Source: CAZBDU01 sp964490725 (GTDB lineage Bacteria > Spirochaetota > Spirochaetia > SZUA-6 > DRHE01). From it: DNA of 58,206 bases. The stretch's first letter is position 1. Each line of letters starts with the position of its first letter. A program made the translations under genes and the position numbers. The notes under the pieces were generated by a model. It searched no databases. It saw nothing but the letters and a program-made list of their open reading frames with translations, and was not told where the DNA came from. The DNA is taken from the NCBI GenBank assembly GCA_964490725.1, contig CAZBDU010000026.1:1-58206 (forward strand), in the 5' to 3' direction. Below are positions 40,837-49,805 of the stretch, in pieces.

Positions 40837-43800
40837 CTACACCCGCCAGGTGGCGCGAAAGATGGCCCGCTCGTAGACTCCCCCCGCCCCGTGTCCGAGG
40901 CGTCCGGGGCCGAGAGACAGGCCGTGGTCGGTGGTGAGGACCAGGGCTCGCCCCTGCTCGCGGCACAGCCGCAGCAGCCCGGGGAGCTGGCTCTCGAGCA
41001 GGTGCCGCAGGATTGCGGCCATGTCCGAGAGCTTCAGGGCCCCCTGGTGGGCTCCCCGGTCCAGCGCGCCCAGGCGCACCAGCGCCGCCCGGTCCGCGGG
41101 AACCGACTGGAGCCACGCGGAAAGCGGCTCGGCTTCCCTGCCGGAGCGCTGCAGGTAGGGAATGCCTCTGGCTTCCAGGGCCTGAAGCGGTTCTTCCGTG
41201 AGGCCCAGGATCTCCGCGGTGGCGGCCACGGTCTCCGGCCGGGCCTGAAGCCTGGTCCAGCCGGCGGCCAGGCCGCCTCCGTGCGCCCGGATCAGATCCA
41301 TGACCGAGAGCCAGAGGTCCGCCGCCGCCCCGTCCACGAGCAGGACCAGCGGCCCCTCCTCCAGGTCCACCGGCTCCACCGGGCCGAGCTCGCCGAGCCA
41401 GCGCTCCCCCAGCTCCGCCACCCCGGCCAGCGCCGCGGAGGCCGCGGCCTGGAGATCCCGGTCGGTCCACGGATCGGCCAGCAGCGCCTCCAGCCCCAGG
41501 CGGAGGGACAGCCGCTCGGGAAAGGGGGAGGCCTGGATGCGCGCCAGGCGCCCCGCCAGCTCCAGGTGGGCATCGACCTCGGCGGCCCGTTCGAGGTCTG
41601 CGTGCCTGGAGCCCAGGCCCCCTGCCCCCGCGGCTGGCCGGCCGGAGCCCCGCCCTTCCCCGGGCCGGGCTTCTTCCCGCCCGCCGGTGCGCCTGGGCAG
41701 CCCGGCTTCCCGCTCCTGGGGAGGCGCTCCCGGCGGCTCCAGGCCGTCCGCCGCTTCACCCCGCAGCGCCCGCTCCGCCAGGATCTGCCAGGCCTTCTGG
41801 ATCGCGCGGGTGTGAAGGGGCTCGGAGCGAATGTAGCGGGCCAGTGCCTGGGTTCCGGCCCGGCGGAAGGATTCGGCCAGCCGCGCCGCCGGGAAGCGCT
41901 CCTCGAGGCTCTCCTCCAGCTCCCGGATGGTGCCGGAACGGCCGCTTCCCGCCGGGCCGGGCGCGGCGGTCGCGGCCGCCGCAGCGGGAAGCCCAGGCAG
42001 GATCCCGGCACCCAGGAGCGGCCACCACTCCAGGTCCCCCGGCCGGCCGGGCGCCTCTGTTCCCGCGGCGGATCCCGCCTCCACGGCTATGAGCTCCCCT
42101 TCCCTGCCCTTGCCCAGCCACTCCGCCGCCAGGGCCAGGATCCGCTCCGCCGGCAGCCGGCGTCCCGCCAGGCGCCGCACCAGCTCCCCCAGGTCGACCC
42201 GGCGCAGGCTGACCTTTCCACCCAGCGCCGTCGCCAGCTCCACCGCGGTGGCCTGGTCAAGGGAGCCCACCAGGGCGGAGGCGCTCAAGGAACCGGACTG
42301 CAGCCCGCCGGCGAGCTCTCTGAGATGAGCGGCCGCCTGGGGCTTGAGGTCCTGCACCGCGTAGGCGTGGCTGCCCAGGGCCTCCAGCACCCGGGGCCCC
42401 TTCAGGATGCCCAGGTAGCCCTCCAGGTAGCGGTCGATCCGGGCCTCCGGATCCGCCTCCTCTTCCCTGGAGGCGCTCTGCCCGGGGAGGAACCCGCAGC
42501 CGCACACCGGCGCGCGCATCAGCTCTTCGCGGACCTGGCGCCCGCATTGCCGGGAGCCCGCGGAGGCCAGGTGCACCAGAAAGCGATCCAACCCCGGCGG
42601 CCGGTCCAGGGCCTCGATCGCGGCCAGGCGCTGGAGCACCGCCAGGGCGCGGGCAGCGTTTCTGGACAGGACGGGCCGCCCCAGGTTTTCGTGGTAGCGG
42701 CCGTGCCACCCGGCGTACAGCGGGACGTAGCGTTCCCGGAAGGCGGTGAACAGGCGGTCCAGCTCGGCGGCCTCGTCCGGCACCACCAGCGCCTCCGGAT
42801 TCTCCAGAAGCTCCAGAGCCCGCTGCCGCAGGGCCTCCAGCTCCGGCGCCAGGCCGGCGGCCTTTTCCGAGGCCTCGTGGCGCAGGTAGTGATGCACGAA
42901 CACGAACTTCTCCGCCTCCCGCCTCAGGAAGCGGTCCAGGCCCTGCAGGAAGCGGACGGTGTCGCTGTCCAGGCCGCTGGCCCGCCAGGCGGCGAGGAAC
43001 TTCTCCAGCCCTTCCTTGGCCGAGTAAGATACCCGGATCTCGGAGGCCAGACTCCGCAGGGCTTCCAGCTTCTCCTCCAGAGCCGCGAAGCGGAAGCCCC
43101 TGAAGGAGGAGTACTCCCGCCTCTGAGCCAGCCGGGCGGAGGCATCCGCGGCCAGGCGCTCCGCGGAGGCCCTGAAGGCAACCACCTCCTTCCAGGCATC
43201 TCGCTGCTGGCGCAGGCCGAAGGACTCCAGCTCCCCGGCGGTGGAGAGAAATCCGCACTCCTGAAGCAGGGTGGCCCGGTCGTGCTCGCCAATCAGCTCC
43301 CCCAGGGCGATCTCCTCCGCCCTTTCCAGACTCTGCAGGCTCAGGTACTCCAGGGGGGTGGCTCGGCCGCCCCTGCGCGCGCTGATCAGCCCGCCGGCGG
43401 CGAGCGAGGCCAGCAGAAACAGCGCGGTGTCCCGGGGCAGGCCGAAGGGCCCCCGGGTGAGCTCGCGCAGCACTTCCTTCATGGAGACGGAGCCCGCCGG
43501 CCTCAGCAGCTCGAAGAAGAACACCAGCAGCGGGTGCGCGGCCACGTCGGGGGAGAACACGTAGGAGCCACGCTTCAGCTCCACCAGTCCCAGGGGCACC
43601 GCCAGTCCCTCGATGGCCCCGCTCAAGGGACGGGCCTCGCTGAAGGAGAGGCTTCCCGGGACCACGAACGACTCCAGCAGCTGCTGGTAGACGCGGGGCG
43701 AGGGCGCATAGCGCCGCGGGGCCACCTCTGCGAAGCGGGGGTAGCGGCCCGAAAGCGCGGCCTTGCCGGCGGCCTCCAGCAGGCTGTCGAAGCGCCGCAG

Positions 43801-46158
43801 CTGCCGCACCGCGGCCTCCACGCGGATCGTGGGGTCGGTGAAGCCCCCCGCGTACAGCGCCTCCAGCGCCGCCTGCGCGGCCGCCGGCTGGAGGCGGCTC
43901 TGGCGTTCGGCGGCTATCGGGATCAGCGGGGCGTCCGCCGGGTTGGAGGGGGAGAGCTTCTCCTGCAGCAGGCGGAGCGCCAGGTGCTCGGAGAGGGCCT
44001 CCAGGGCATCGCCCGGGGGGAGGACCAGCTGCCACACCGTGACGTGGGGCTCAGAGGCGGACAGGGGCTGGAGGGTGAGCAGCAGGGCGAAGTCGCACTC
44101 CCGGGCCTCCACCTCGGAGGCCAGGCGCTCGCCGGCTCCCTCCTCCGGGTGCAGGAGCCTCACCAGAGCGCGGCGCTGGCTCAGGTTCCAGTCCACCTGC
44201 CTCACCACCCCATCCCGTGCCGCGGCGGGGCCGGGCCAGGAATCGGAATCGGGCAGCCGAGAGAAGGGCTCCAGGAGGAGCCTGCTGTCGCCGGGGGGGA
44301 TCTCCTCGCGGATGCGCTGCAGGCGGGCCTCCAGGACCTTGGCGGAATCCTCTTCGCTGGAGATCTCATACACCGCCTGGGCCGGGTCCGGGCCTGCCCC
44401 CGCCTCTCCGGCGGCCCCGGCCCTGCGGCGCAGGAAGCGGCTGGAGGCGGCCAGGGGATCCAGAACCGCTTCGGCGATGAAGCGGGCGTTCATTTCCGGC
44501 AGGTCCAGGCTGCAGGCCGCCAGCTCCGCCAGAGTGGCTGCGGTCGGGGCGCCGGCGGTGGGGTGGATGCGGTACAGCACCAGCATGCGGATCAACCTGC
44601 GGGCCAGATGGCGGTCCTCGCCGTTCTCGAACACCCGGTCGATCTCCCCGTCCAGGTGAGGGACGATGTGGCGGGGATAGATGTTGAAGGCCGAGAACTC
44701 GGCCAGGCGAGGGGAGAAGTGCTCGTAGATGCTGTCCGGCCCCAGCAGCTCGCGGGGCGGGCGGTCCAGGATGGCGGGGATCCCTCGCCGGCTGTCGCCG
44801 GCGATGCGCGCGTGGACGAAATCCACGATGCCCCGGTGCTGGCTGAACAGGTCGCCCAGCCCGTCCAGGAGGGCGATGGTGGCCGGGTGCACCGGGTACA
44901 GCCCCAGAAACTCCTCGAAGGAGGAGGAGAAGCCGGCAAACTGCCGGCGGTAGTCCTGGTAGATGCGGTAGATCTCCTCCTCCGCCCCGGGCTTCTTCAC
45001 CACCAGGCGTCGGGAGACCAGCGCGCGGATGTGGACGGTGGAAAGGGCCAGCTTCACCGGGAAGCGGTCCTTTATCTTGCGCAGGATCGACTGGGCCACG
45101 TCTCCGGTGGCCTCGATGCTCTCCTGGACTGCGGCCACGATCCACAAGGGGCGCTCGGCGGTACGCTCCCCCAGGAACTGAAGGGTGCGGGCGTCCTCGT
45201 TCAGGGACCGCGCGGAGGGCTTGGAACGGAAGAACTCGGAAAGCTCGTCGATGAGGAGGAACATCCCCTCGTACCCGTGCCGCGAGAGGGTCCTGTCCAC
45301 ACGCTGGAAGCTCTCCTTGCGGTTCTCCAGCAGGGTCTGGGGCGCCGGTAGGCCGAGCTGCCTCAGCAGGCGCATTCCCGCCGCGTAGGCGCGCCGGGGA
45401 TGGCGGGTTACCCACTGGGCGGCGCCGGCGGCCGAAGGCGGCTGCAAGGGGGCTTCCTTTCGCCCCGGTGCCCTTTCCAGCCCTTCCGGGGCCGCACCGC
45501 CTTCCCCCGAGTCCTCGCCCTCCGCCGCATCCGCCTCCTCCGCCGGACCGGCGCCTGCCGCCGTGCCCGTATCTTCCTGGGGGGTACCGCTCGCGGAGCC
45601 CGCCTCCTCCTCAGCGAGCGTCTCCGCCGCCAGGGCGGCGAAGGCGGCGGCCGTATCGGGGTCTTTCAGCAGCTCCCGGAGCTGCTGAAGGAACGCCCCC
45701 AGGGGAGTGAGGGCGGCCTCCCTGCCTTCCTCCAGGAGGGCCCCTTCGATCGACTCCAGCAGGATCTGCTCCAGGGGCGTGGCCGAGCGGAACTCCACCA
45801 GAGACACCGCCACGGGCAACACCTTGCGGCGCGATGAGGCGCTCCGCCGCAGCCCCTCGTGCCCCGAGGAGAGCCCCTCGGCAGCGGAGCCGGCCCTGAG
45901 CCAGGCGTAGAGGGCCGCCAGAAAGTGGGACTTGCCGGAGCCGAAGTCCCCCTGGAGGAAGTAGCCCTGCCCCCGCCCTTCGCGCAGGGCGTCCGAGATG
46001 ACGTTCAGGTGGGAGGCCACCTCGCTGGTGAACACGAAGCTGCCGGCGATCTCCTCCGGGCTTTCCCGGCCCTCTCTCAGACGGACCACCGTCTTGACCG
46101 GCGGCACCTCGATGAGGTCGCCGATCCGCCTGGCCCCCGAAGCGGCTGCGGCGCTCAC
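40837..46158 (-). CDS. Giant P-loop ATPase fused to PglZ-like phosphatase domain
   Basis: This 1773-residue protein starts with a BrxC/PglY/DUF6079-like ATPase. RIGDLIEVPPVKTVVRLREG precedes Walker A GDFGSGKSH (K76), and Walker B is MFLLIDELSEFF (D304-E305). An acidic low-complexity linker (about 180-240) splits the ATPase. A long helical middle follows, with a Cys pair group (CGCGF near 1225) and a Gly/Arg-rich linker near 1500. The last 170 residues look like the alkaline-phosphatase-type PglZ domain: LLVDGAAADLW (D1609), VLTTDHGLS (D1744, H1745) and LGHGAGGVYER (H1756). In BREX these two activities are on separate proteins. The GTG start overlaps the TPR gene as GTGA. No methylase or nuclease is nearby. 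Confidence 0.75.
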   Translation of the reverse strand: MSAAAASGARRIGDLIEVPPVKTVVRLREGRESPEEIAGSFVFTSEVASHLNVISDALREGRGQGYFLQGDFGSGKSHFLAALYAWLRAGSAAEGLSSGHEGLRRSASSRRKVLPVAVSLVEFRSATPLEQILLESIEGALLEEGREAALTPLGAFLQQLRELLKDPDTAAAFAALAAETLAEEEAGSASGTPQEDTGTAAGAGPAEEADAAEGEDSGEGGAAPEGLERAPGRKEAPLQPPSAAGAAQWVTRHPRRAYAAGMRLLRQLGLPAPQTLLENRKESFQRVDRTLSRHGYEGMFLLIDELSEFFRSKPSARSLNEDARTLQFLGERTAERPLWIVAAVQESIEATGDVAQSILRKIKDRFPVKLALSTVHIRALVSRRLVVKKPGAEEEIYRIYQDYRRQFAGFSSSFEEFLGLYPVHPATIALLDGLGDLFSQHRGIVDFVHARIAGDSRRGIPAILDRPPRELLGPDSIYEHFSPRLAEFSAFNIYPRHIVPHLDGEIDRVFENGEDRHLARRLIRMLVLYRIHPTAGAPTAATLAELAACSLDLPEMNARFIAEAVLDPLAASSRFLRRRAGAAGEAGAGPDPAQAVYEISSEEDSAKVLEARLQRIREEIPPGDSRLLLEPFSRLPDSDSWPGPAAARDGVVRQVDWNLSQRRALVRLLHPEEGAGERLASEVEARECDFALLLTLQPLSASEPHVTVWQLVLPPGDALEALSEHLALRLLQEKLSPSNPADAPLIPIAAERQSRLQPAAAQAALEALYAGGFTDPTIRVEAAVRQLRRFDSLLEAAGKAALSGRYPRFAEVAPRRYAPSPRVYQQLLESFVVPGSLSFSEARPLSGAIEGLAVPLGLVELKRGSYVFSPDVAAHPLLVFFFELLRPAGSVSMKEVLRELTRGPFGLPRDTALFLLASLAAGGLISARRGGRATPLEYLSLQSLERAEEIALGELIGEHDRATLLQECGFLSTAGELESFGLRQQRDAWKEVVAFRASAERLAADASARLAQRREYSSFRGFRFAALEEKLEALRSLASEIRVSYSAKEGLEKFLAAWRASGLDSDTVRFLQGLDRFLRREAEKFVFVHHYLRHEASEKAAGLAPELEALRQRALELLENPEALVVPDEAAELDRLFTAFRERYVPLYAGWHGRYHENLGRPVLSRNAARALAVLQRLAAIEALDRPPGLDRFLVHLASAGSRQCGRQVREELMRAPVCGCGFLPGQSASREEEADPEARIDRYLEGYLGILKGPRVLEALGSHAYAVQDLKPQAAAHLRELAGGLQSGSLSASALVGSLDQATAVELATALGGKVSLRRVDLGELVRRLAGRRLPAERILALAAEWLGKGREGELIAVEAGSAAGTEAPGRPGDLEWWPLLGAGILPGLPAAAAATAAPGPAGSGRSGTIRELEESLEERFPAARLAESFRRAGTQALARYIRSEPLHTRAIQKAWQILAERALRGEAADGLEPPGAPPQEREAGLPRRTGGREEARPGEGRGSGRPAAGAGGLGSRHADLERAAEVDAHLELAGRLARIQASPFPERLSLRLGLEALLADPWTDRDLQAAASAALAGVAELGERWLGELGPVEPVDLEEGPLVLLVDGAAADLWLSVMDLIRAHGGGLAAGWTRLQARPETVAATAEILGLTEEPLQALEARGIPYLQRSGREAEPLSAWLQSVPADRAALVRLGALDRGAHQGALKLSDMAAILRHLLESQLPGLLRLCREQGRALVLTTDHGLSLGPGRLGHGAGGVYERAIFRATWRV

Positions 46159-47114
46159 CGCCGGCCTTCCAGCTGCTTCTGCAGCCCCTTGATGCGGCCG
46201 TAGAGAGAACGCTCCTCGGGATGCTCGCCCAGGAGCCGGTGGTAGAAGCTGATGGCCCGCTCCGGTTCGCCGACGCGCCGGCAGGCGGCAGCATAGCTGG
46301 CGTGCAGGTACCGGTCCGCGGGCTCGGCCTTCAACAGCTCCTCCAAGAGCGGGATGGCCTCCTGTTCGCGGCCGCTGCGGGCCAGGGTGAAGGCTTTCTT
46401 CTTCTGGATGCGCGCCTGCTCACCTTCCGCGCCGATGCGTTCGTAAGCCCTCACGGCCTCCTCCGGGCGGCCGGCTTTCCGGCTCAGGGAGGCGTAGATC
46501 TCCCGGTAGACCGGCGGCAGTGAGGGAATGCGCGCCAGCCTGCCCATGGTTTCCAGCGCCGCCTCCAATCCTCGCGCGCGCACCTCCAGCCCGGCGCGCT
46601 CCCAGAGGGCGGGAGGATGATGCGGCCTCAGCTCCAGCCAGCGCCGGCAGCTCTCCAGGGCCTCCTCGTACCGTCCCATTCCGCCCAGGGCCTTCACCTT
46701 CCAGGGGAGGGCTTCCTCCTCCGGCAGGTTCCAGGCGGCCAGGCGCTGCAACAGATCGTCCCAGCGTCTCAGGGAGGACAGGCACTCCGCCGCCCCCTTC
46801 CTTCCCTTCTCCAGGAGCCTGGGGGCGCGCAGCAGCTCCTGGTAGCGCGGCAGGGCCTCATCCGCCCTTCCCAGCCCCAGCAGGGCGTCCGCCGTCACCG
46901 CGACCGCGAACAGGTCGCCTGGATCCAGCTCCAGGGCACGCCGTCCGGCCTCCAGGCCTCCGCGGTAGTCCGCGGAACGGACCAGCGCCTTTGCCTGCTG
47001 GGTGAGCCAGAAGGGGGCCGAGCCGGTTTGCTCCCCGGCCTCCTGCTCGGCGTAGCGGGCGGCTTCCTGGTAGCGTCTCTCCCTCATGAGCTGCTGAAAG
47101 TCCCGGTAGGGCAT
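46155..47114 (-). CDS. TPR-repeat protein
   Basis: The 319-residue protein is a string of about eight tetratricopeptide helical pairs (for example YRGGLEAGRRALELDPGD, YEEALESCRRWLELRPHH, REQEAIPLLEELLKAEPADR), with no signal peptide or other domain. TPR arrays bind partner proteins, and the coupled downstream gene (GTGA overlap) suggests it is an adaptor for the ATPase-PglZ protein. TACAAT (47128-47123 on the minus strand) lies 8 nt before the ATG and there is no Shine-Dalgarno sequence, so the operon message is probably leaderless. I see no good -35 box. Confidence 0.85.
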   Translation of the reverse strand: MPYRDFQQLMRERRYQEAARYAEQEAGEQTGSAPFWLTQQAKALVRSADYRGGLEAGRRALELDPGDLFAVAVTADALLGLGRADEALPRYQELLRAPRLLEKGRKGAAECLSSLRRWDDLLQRLAAWNLPEEEALPWKVKALGGMGRYEEALESCRRWLELRPHHPPALWERAGLEVRARGLEAALETMGRLARIPSLPPVYREIYASLSRKAGRPEEAVRAYERIGAEGEQARIQKKKAFTLARSGREQEAIPLLEELLKAEPADRYLHASYAAACRRVGEPERAISFYHRLLGEHPEERSLYGRIKGLQKQLEGRR

Positions 47115-47256
47115 CGGCTTCTATTGTACCGAAATCCTCCGCCCGGGTCACCATCGCGGCCGGGGGGGCCGGGGGACCCGGGGCGCGGGGGGCGGCGGAG
47201 GGAGGCGCGGGGCAGGATGCCGCACCCGCGGCGGGCCAGGTTGCGGCGGTGAAAGG

Positions 47257-48297
47257 CTATCGGGAGGAGCCGGACTGTGTGGCGCGCTGGAGCACCACTG
47301 CGGCAATCAGCACCAATCCCATGATCATTTCCTGCGGTGAGGGCAGCACACCCAGGACTCCCAGGACGTTCCGTATAAGCTGAATGATGATGACTCCCAC
47401 CACGGTTCGTCCTAACCCACCCCGGCCGCCGTCGAAGCTCGTGCCCCCGATCACCACGGCGGCTATGGCATACAGCTCCCAGCTTTCCCCCATGCTCGGC
47501 TCGCCGTTGGCGAGCCTTCCCGTCATGCAGATGCCCGCCACCGCCGCAAGCGTTCCGGATATGGTGTATGCGGCGATCGTGTAGACGTGGGGATTGATGC
47601 CGGAGAGGAAGGCCACCTCTCCGTTCTCGCCAGTGGCGTAGAGCCTGCGGCCGAACATCGTCTGGCTGAGGACGAAAGCGCCGACCGCCACGGTCACCAC
47701 CCACAGCAGCGCCACGAAAGGAATCGGGCCGATCATCCCCCTGCCGAGAAACTGGGTGGTCTCGTCCACCCCGAAGATCGTTCCGCCGCCGCTCACCGCG
47801 AAGGCCAGCCCCCGGGCAAAGGCCATCATGCCGAGGGTGGTCACGAATCCGCTGACGTGGAGTTTTGTAATAACCAGCCCGTTCACGAGGCCCAGCAGCG
47901 CCCCGAGACCGAGCACCGTGACGATGATCAGCGGGGTCGGATAGATGTGACGCAACTCGTTCGTGAACCCGGTGTAGATGCCCCAGTGCTGGGAGAGGGC
48001 CATCACCACGCTGCTGAAGCCGACGATGGACCCCACGGACAGGTCAACTACTCCCCCGCTCAGGATGACGAAAGTCATTCCGACGCTCACCAGGCCGAGG
48101 AAGGAAAAGTTGCGCAGCAGATTCAGCACGTTCTGTATGCTCAGGAACCCCGGGACCAGGATCGAGGACATGACCACCAGGATCATCAGGATGTAGATGT
48201 GGCTCATCCCCATCAGGATGCGCTTCACGGCGCCCCGGTGGTTCTCCTCGGCCACCAGGTCGATGCCCGCCGCGGAATCGCCCGCCCGTCCGTTCAT
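47257..48297 (-). CDS. Ribose-type ABC transporter permease (second)
   Basis: The 346-residue protein is a RbsC/XylH-like permease with eight or more membrane helices. It contains GMTFVILSGGVVDLSVGSIVGF near residue 75 (split: GMTFVILSGG, VDLSVGSIVGF), TKLHVSGFVTTLGMMAFARGL, and AVVIGGTSFDGGRGGLGRTVVG near the C-terminus, all diagnostic of the family. The charged N-terminal 30 residues are cytoplasmic. It is the last gene of the importer operon and overlaps the ATPase stop as ATGA. With the permease at 49802 it may form a heterodimeric channel. Confidence 0.9.
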   Translation of the reverse strand: MNGRAGDSAAGIDLVAEENHRGAVKRILMGMSHIYILMILVVMSSILVPGFLSIQNVLNLLRNFSFLGLVSVGMTFVILSGGVVDLSVGSIVGFSSVVMALSQHWGIYTGFTNELRHIYPTPLIIVTVLGLGALLGLVNGLVITKLHVSGFVTTLGMMAFARGLAFAVSGGGTIFGVDETTQFLGRGMIGPIPFVALLWVVTVAVGAFVLSQTMFGRRLYATGENGEVAFLSGINPHVYTIAAYTISGTLAAVAGICMTGRLANGEPSMGESWELYAIAAVVIGGTSFDGGRGGLGRTVVGVIIIQLIRNVLGVLGVLPSPQEMIMGLVLIAAVVLQRATQSGSSR

Positions 48298-49805
48298 TGC
48301 GCTTCGCTCCCCATGGACAGTGCCACGAGCATCTCCTGAGTGGCCTGTTCGACGGAAACGTCAGCTACGATGGCTCCTTCATGCATCACAATCACACGAT
48401 CGCTGATCCCGAGAATTTCCGGGATTTCCGATGATATCACGATGATGCCTTTGCCCTGCCCGGCCAGATCGACGATATGCTTGCGTATCTCCTCCTTGGC
48501 GCCGACGTCGACGCCTCGAGTCGGTTCGTCGAAGATCAGCACCTGCGTGTCGATGGCCAGCCACTTCGCCAGCACGACTTTCTGCTGATTGCCCCCGCTC
48601 AGATTCCGGGCGTGGTTCTCCACGCTTCGGGTGGCGATTCGCAGAGATTGCACCGAAAGGCGCGACCTGCGCGGGATTGCCGCCTGCTTCAGCACGCCTG
48701 CGAACCCGCTCAGGGAGCCGAGGCTGGGAAGCGCAATGTTCTCGCGGATCGACTTGTCCAGCAGAAGCCCTTGACGTTTCCGATCTTCCGGGGCCAGGCA
48801 GATACCGAGGTTGATGGCCGCTCTGGGCGAGGGTACGCGCCGCTCCCGCCCGCCAATCCTGATCTGTCCCGCGTCGCAGTGATCGGCACCGATCAGGGCG
48901 CGCGCGACTTCCGTCCGGCCCGCGCCGACCAGCCCGAAGATGCCGAGGATCTCGCCCTCGCGGAGCTGAAAGGAAACGTCGTGAAAGGCTTTTTTCCTGC
49001 TGAGCCCTGTCACCTCCAGGATCACCGCTCCCGTGGCCGCGGCATGACCCTTTCCGCGCAACCGTTCTTCGCTGACCTGCCGGCCGACCATGTGCTGGAC
49101 CAGCTCTTTCTTGGAGACCTCCGACACGAGCTCCGTGGTGATCTTCTTCCCGTTTCGCAGCACCGTAACGCGGTCTCCGATGGCAAAGATCTCGTCGAGG
49201 CGGTGAGAGATGTAGACGATTCCCCGCCCCTGCTCGCGAAGCGAGCTCAGGACGCGAAAGAGATGATCCAGCTCCACCGTGGTCAACACCGCCGAAGGCT
49301 CGTCGAGAATGATGATCGTGGACTCCAGGGATAATGCCTTGGCGATGCTCACAAGCTGCTGTTTGGCCACGGGGAGCTCACCCAGGACCGCCCTGGGATC
49401 GACGTCGGAATCGATCATGGCGAGCCATCTGCGCGCTTCCCGATAGAGAGTCGGGTAGGAAACCACGCCGAAGCGGGTGGTGGGCAGGCGGGAAATGTAG
49501 ATGTTTTCGGCCACCGTCATTTCCGGCAGTACCGGCAGCTCCTGATGCAGGACCGCAATACCTGCATCCTGGGCTTCCTTGGGGGAGCCGAAGCTGACCT
49601 CCTGCCCTTGGAGCGCGATCGTTCCGGCGTCACGGCGCATGGTTCCGCCGACTATTTCGATCAGGGTCGACTTGCCGGCGCCGTTTTCGCCAACCAGGCA
49701 GTGCACCTCTCCGGAGAAGATGTCGAAATCGACGTTGTCCAAAGCAAGGACGCCAGGGTACCGCTTGGTCAGACCGCGAATCCGGAGCAGATCAGCGTGA
49801 TTCAT
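48294..49805 (-). CDS. Ribose-type ABC transporter ATPase (two ATP-binding domains)
   Basis: The 503-residue protein is an RbsA/MglA-type ATPase with two fused nucleotide-binding domains. The first has Walker A GENGAGKST near 40 and LDEPSAVLTTVE. The second has GLVGAGRTE, APEDRKRQG, the signature LSGGNQQKVVLAKWL near 400 and FDEPTRGVDVGAKEE. In such proteins the second Walker A lacks lysine, as seen here (GLVGAGRTEVA). The first signature motif is also degenerate (LPVAKQQLVSIAKAL). The start at 49805 overlaps the permease stop as ATGA. It powers uptake of the sugar bound by the periplasmic protein at 50944. Confidence 0.92.
   Translation of the reverse strand: MNHADLLRIRGLTKRYPGVLALDNVDFDIFSGEVHCLVGENGAGKSTLIEIVGGTMRRDAGTIALQGQEVSFGSPKEAQDAGIAVLHQELPVLPEMTVAENIYISRLPTTRFGVVSYPTLYREARRWLAMIDSDVDPRAVLGELPVAKQQLVSIAKALSLESTIIILDEPSAVLTTVELDHLFRVLSSLREQGRGIVYISHRLDEIFAIGDRVTVLRNGKKITTELVSEVSKKELVQHMVGRQVSEERLRGKGHAAATGAVILEVTGLSRKKAFHDVSFQLREGEILGIFGLVGAGRTEVARALIGADHCDAGQIRIGGRERRVPSPRAAINLGICLAPEDRKRQGLLLDKSIRENIALPSLGSLSGFAGVLKQAAIPRRSRLSVQSLRIATRSVENHARNLSGGNQQKVVLAKWLAIDTQVLIFDEPTRGVDVGAKEEIRKHIVDLAGQGKGIIVISSEIPEILGISDRVIVMHEGAIVADVSVEQATQEMLVALSMGSEAQ

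Noticed and set aside
40891..45351. A 1486-codon open frame on the plus strand, antisense to the giant ATPase gene
   Set aside because: It has biased composition (Gln, Gly, His, Arg-rich), no domain motifs and no start context. It is a by-product of high GC content opposite a real gene with Walker motifs.
38574..47114. A complete BREX system
   Set aside because: No PglX-type methylase, BrxA, BrxB, BrxL or separate PglZ is encoded within the window, so only a BREX-related architecture can be claimed.
47115..47256. Possible small gene or RNA between the TPR gene and the ribose-type permease
   Set aside because: The 142 bases are extremely GC-rich with only weak dyads. I see no open frame with a start context and no convincing terminator.
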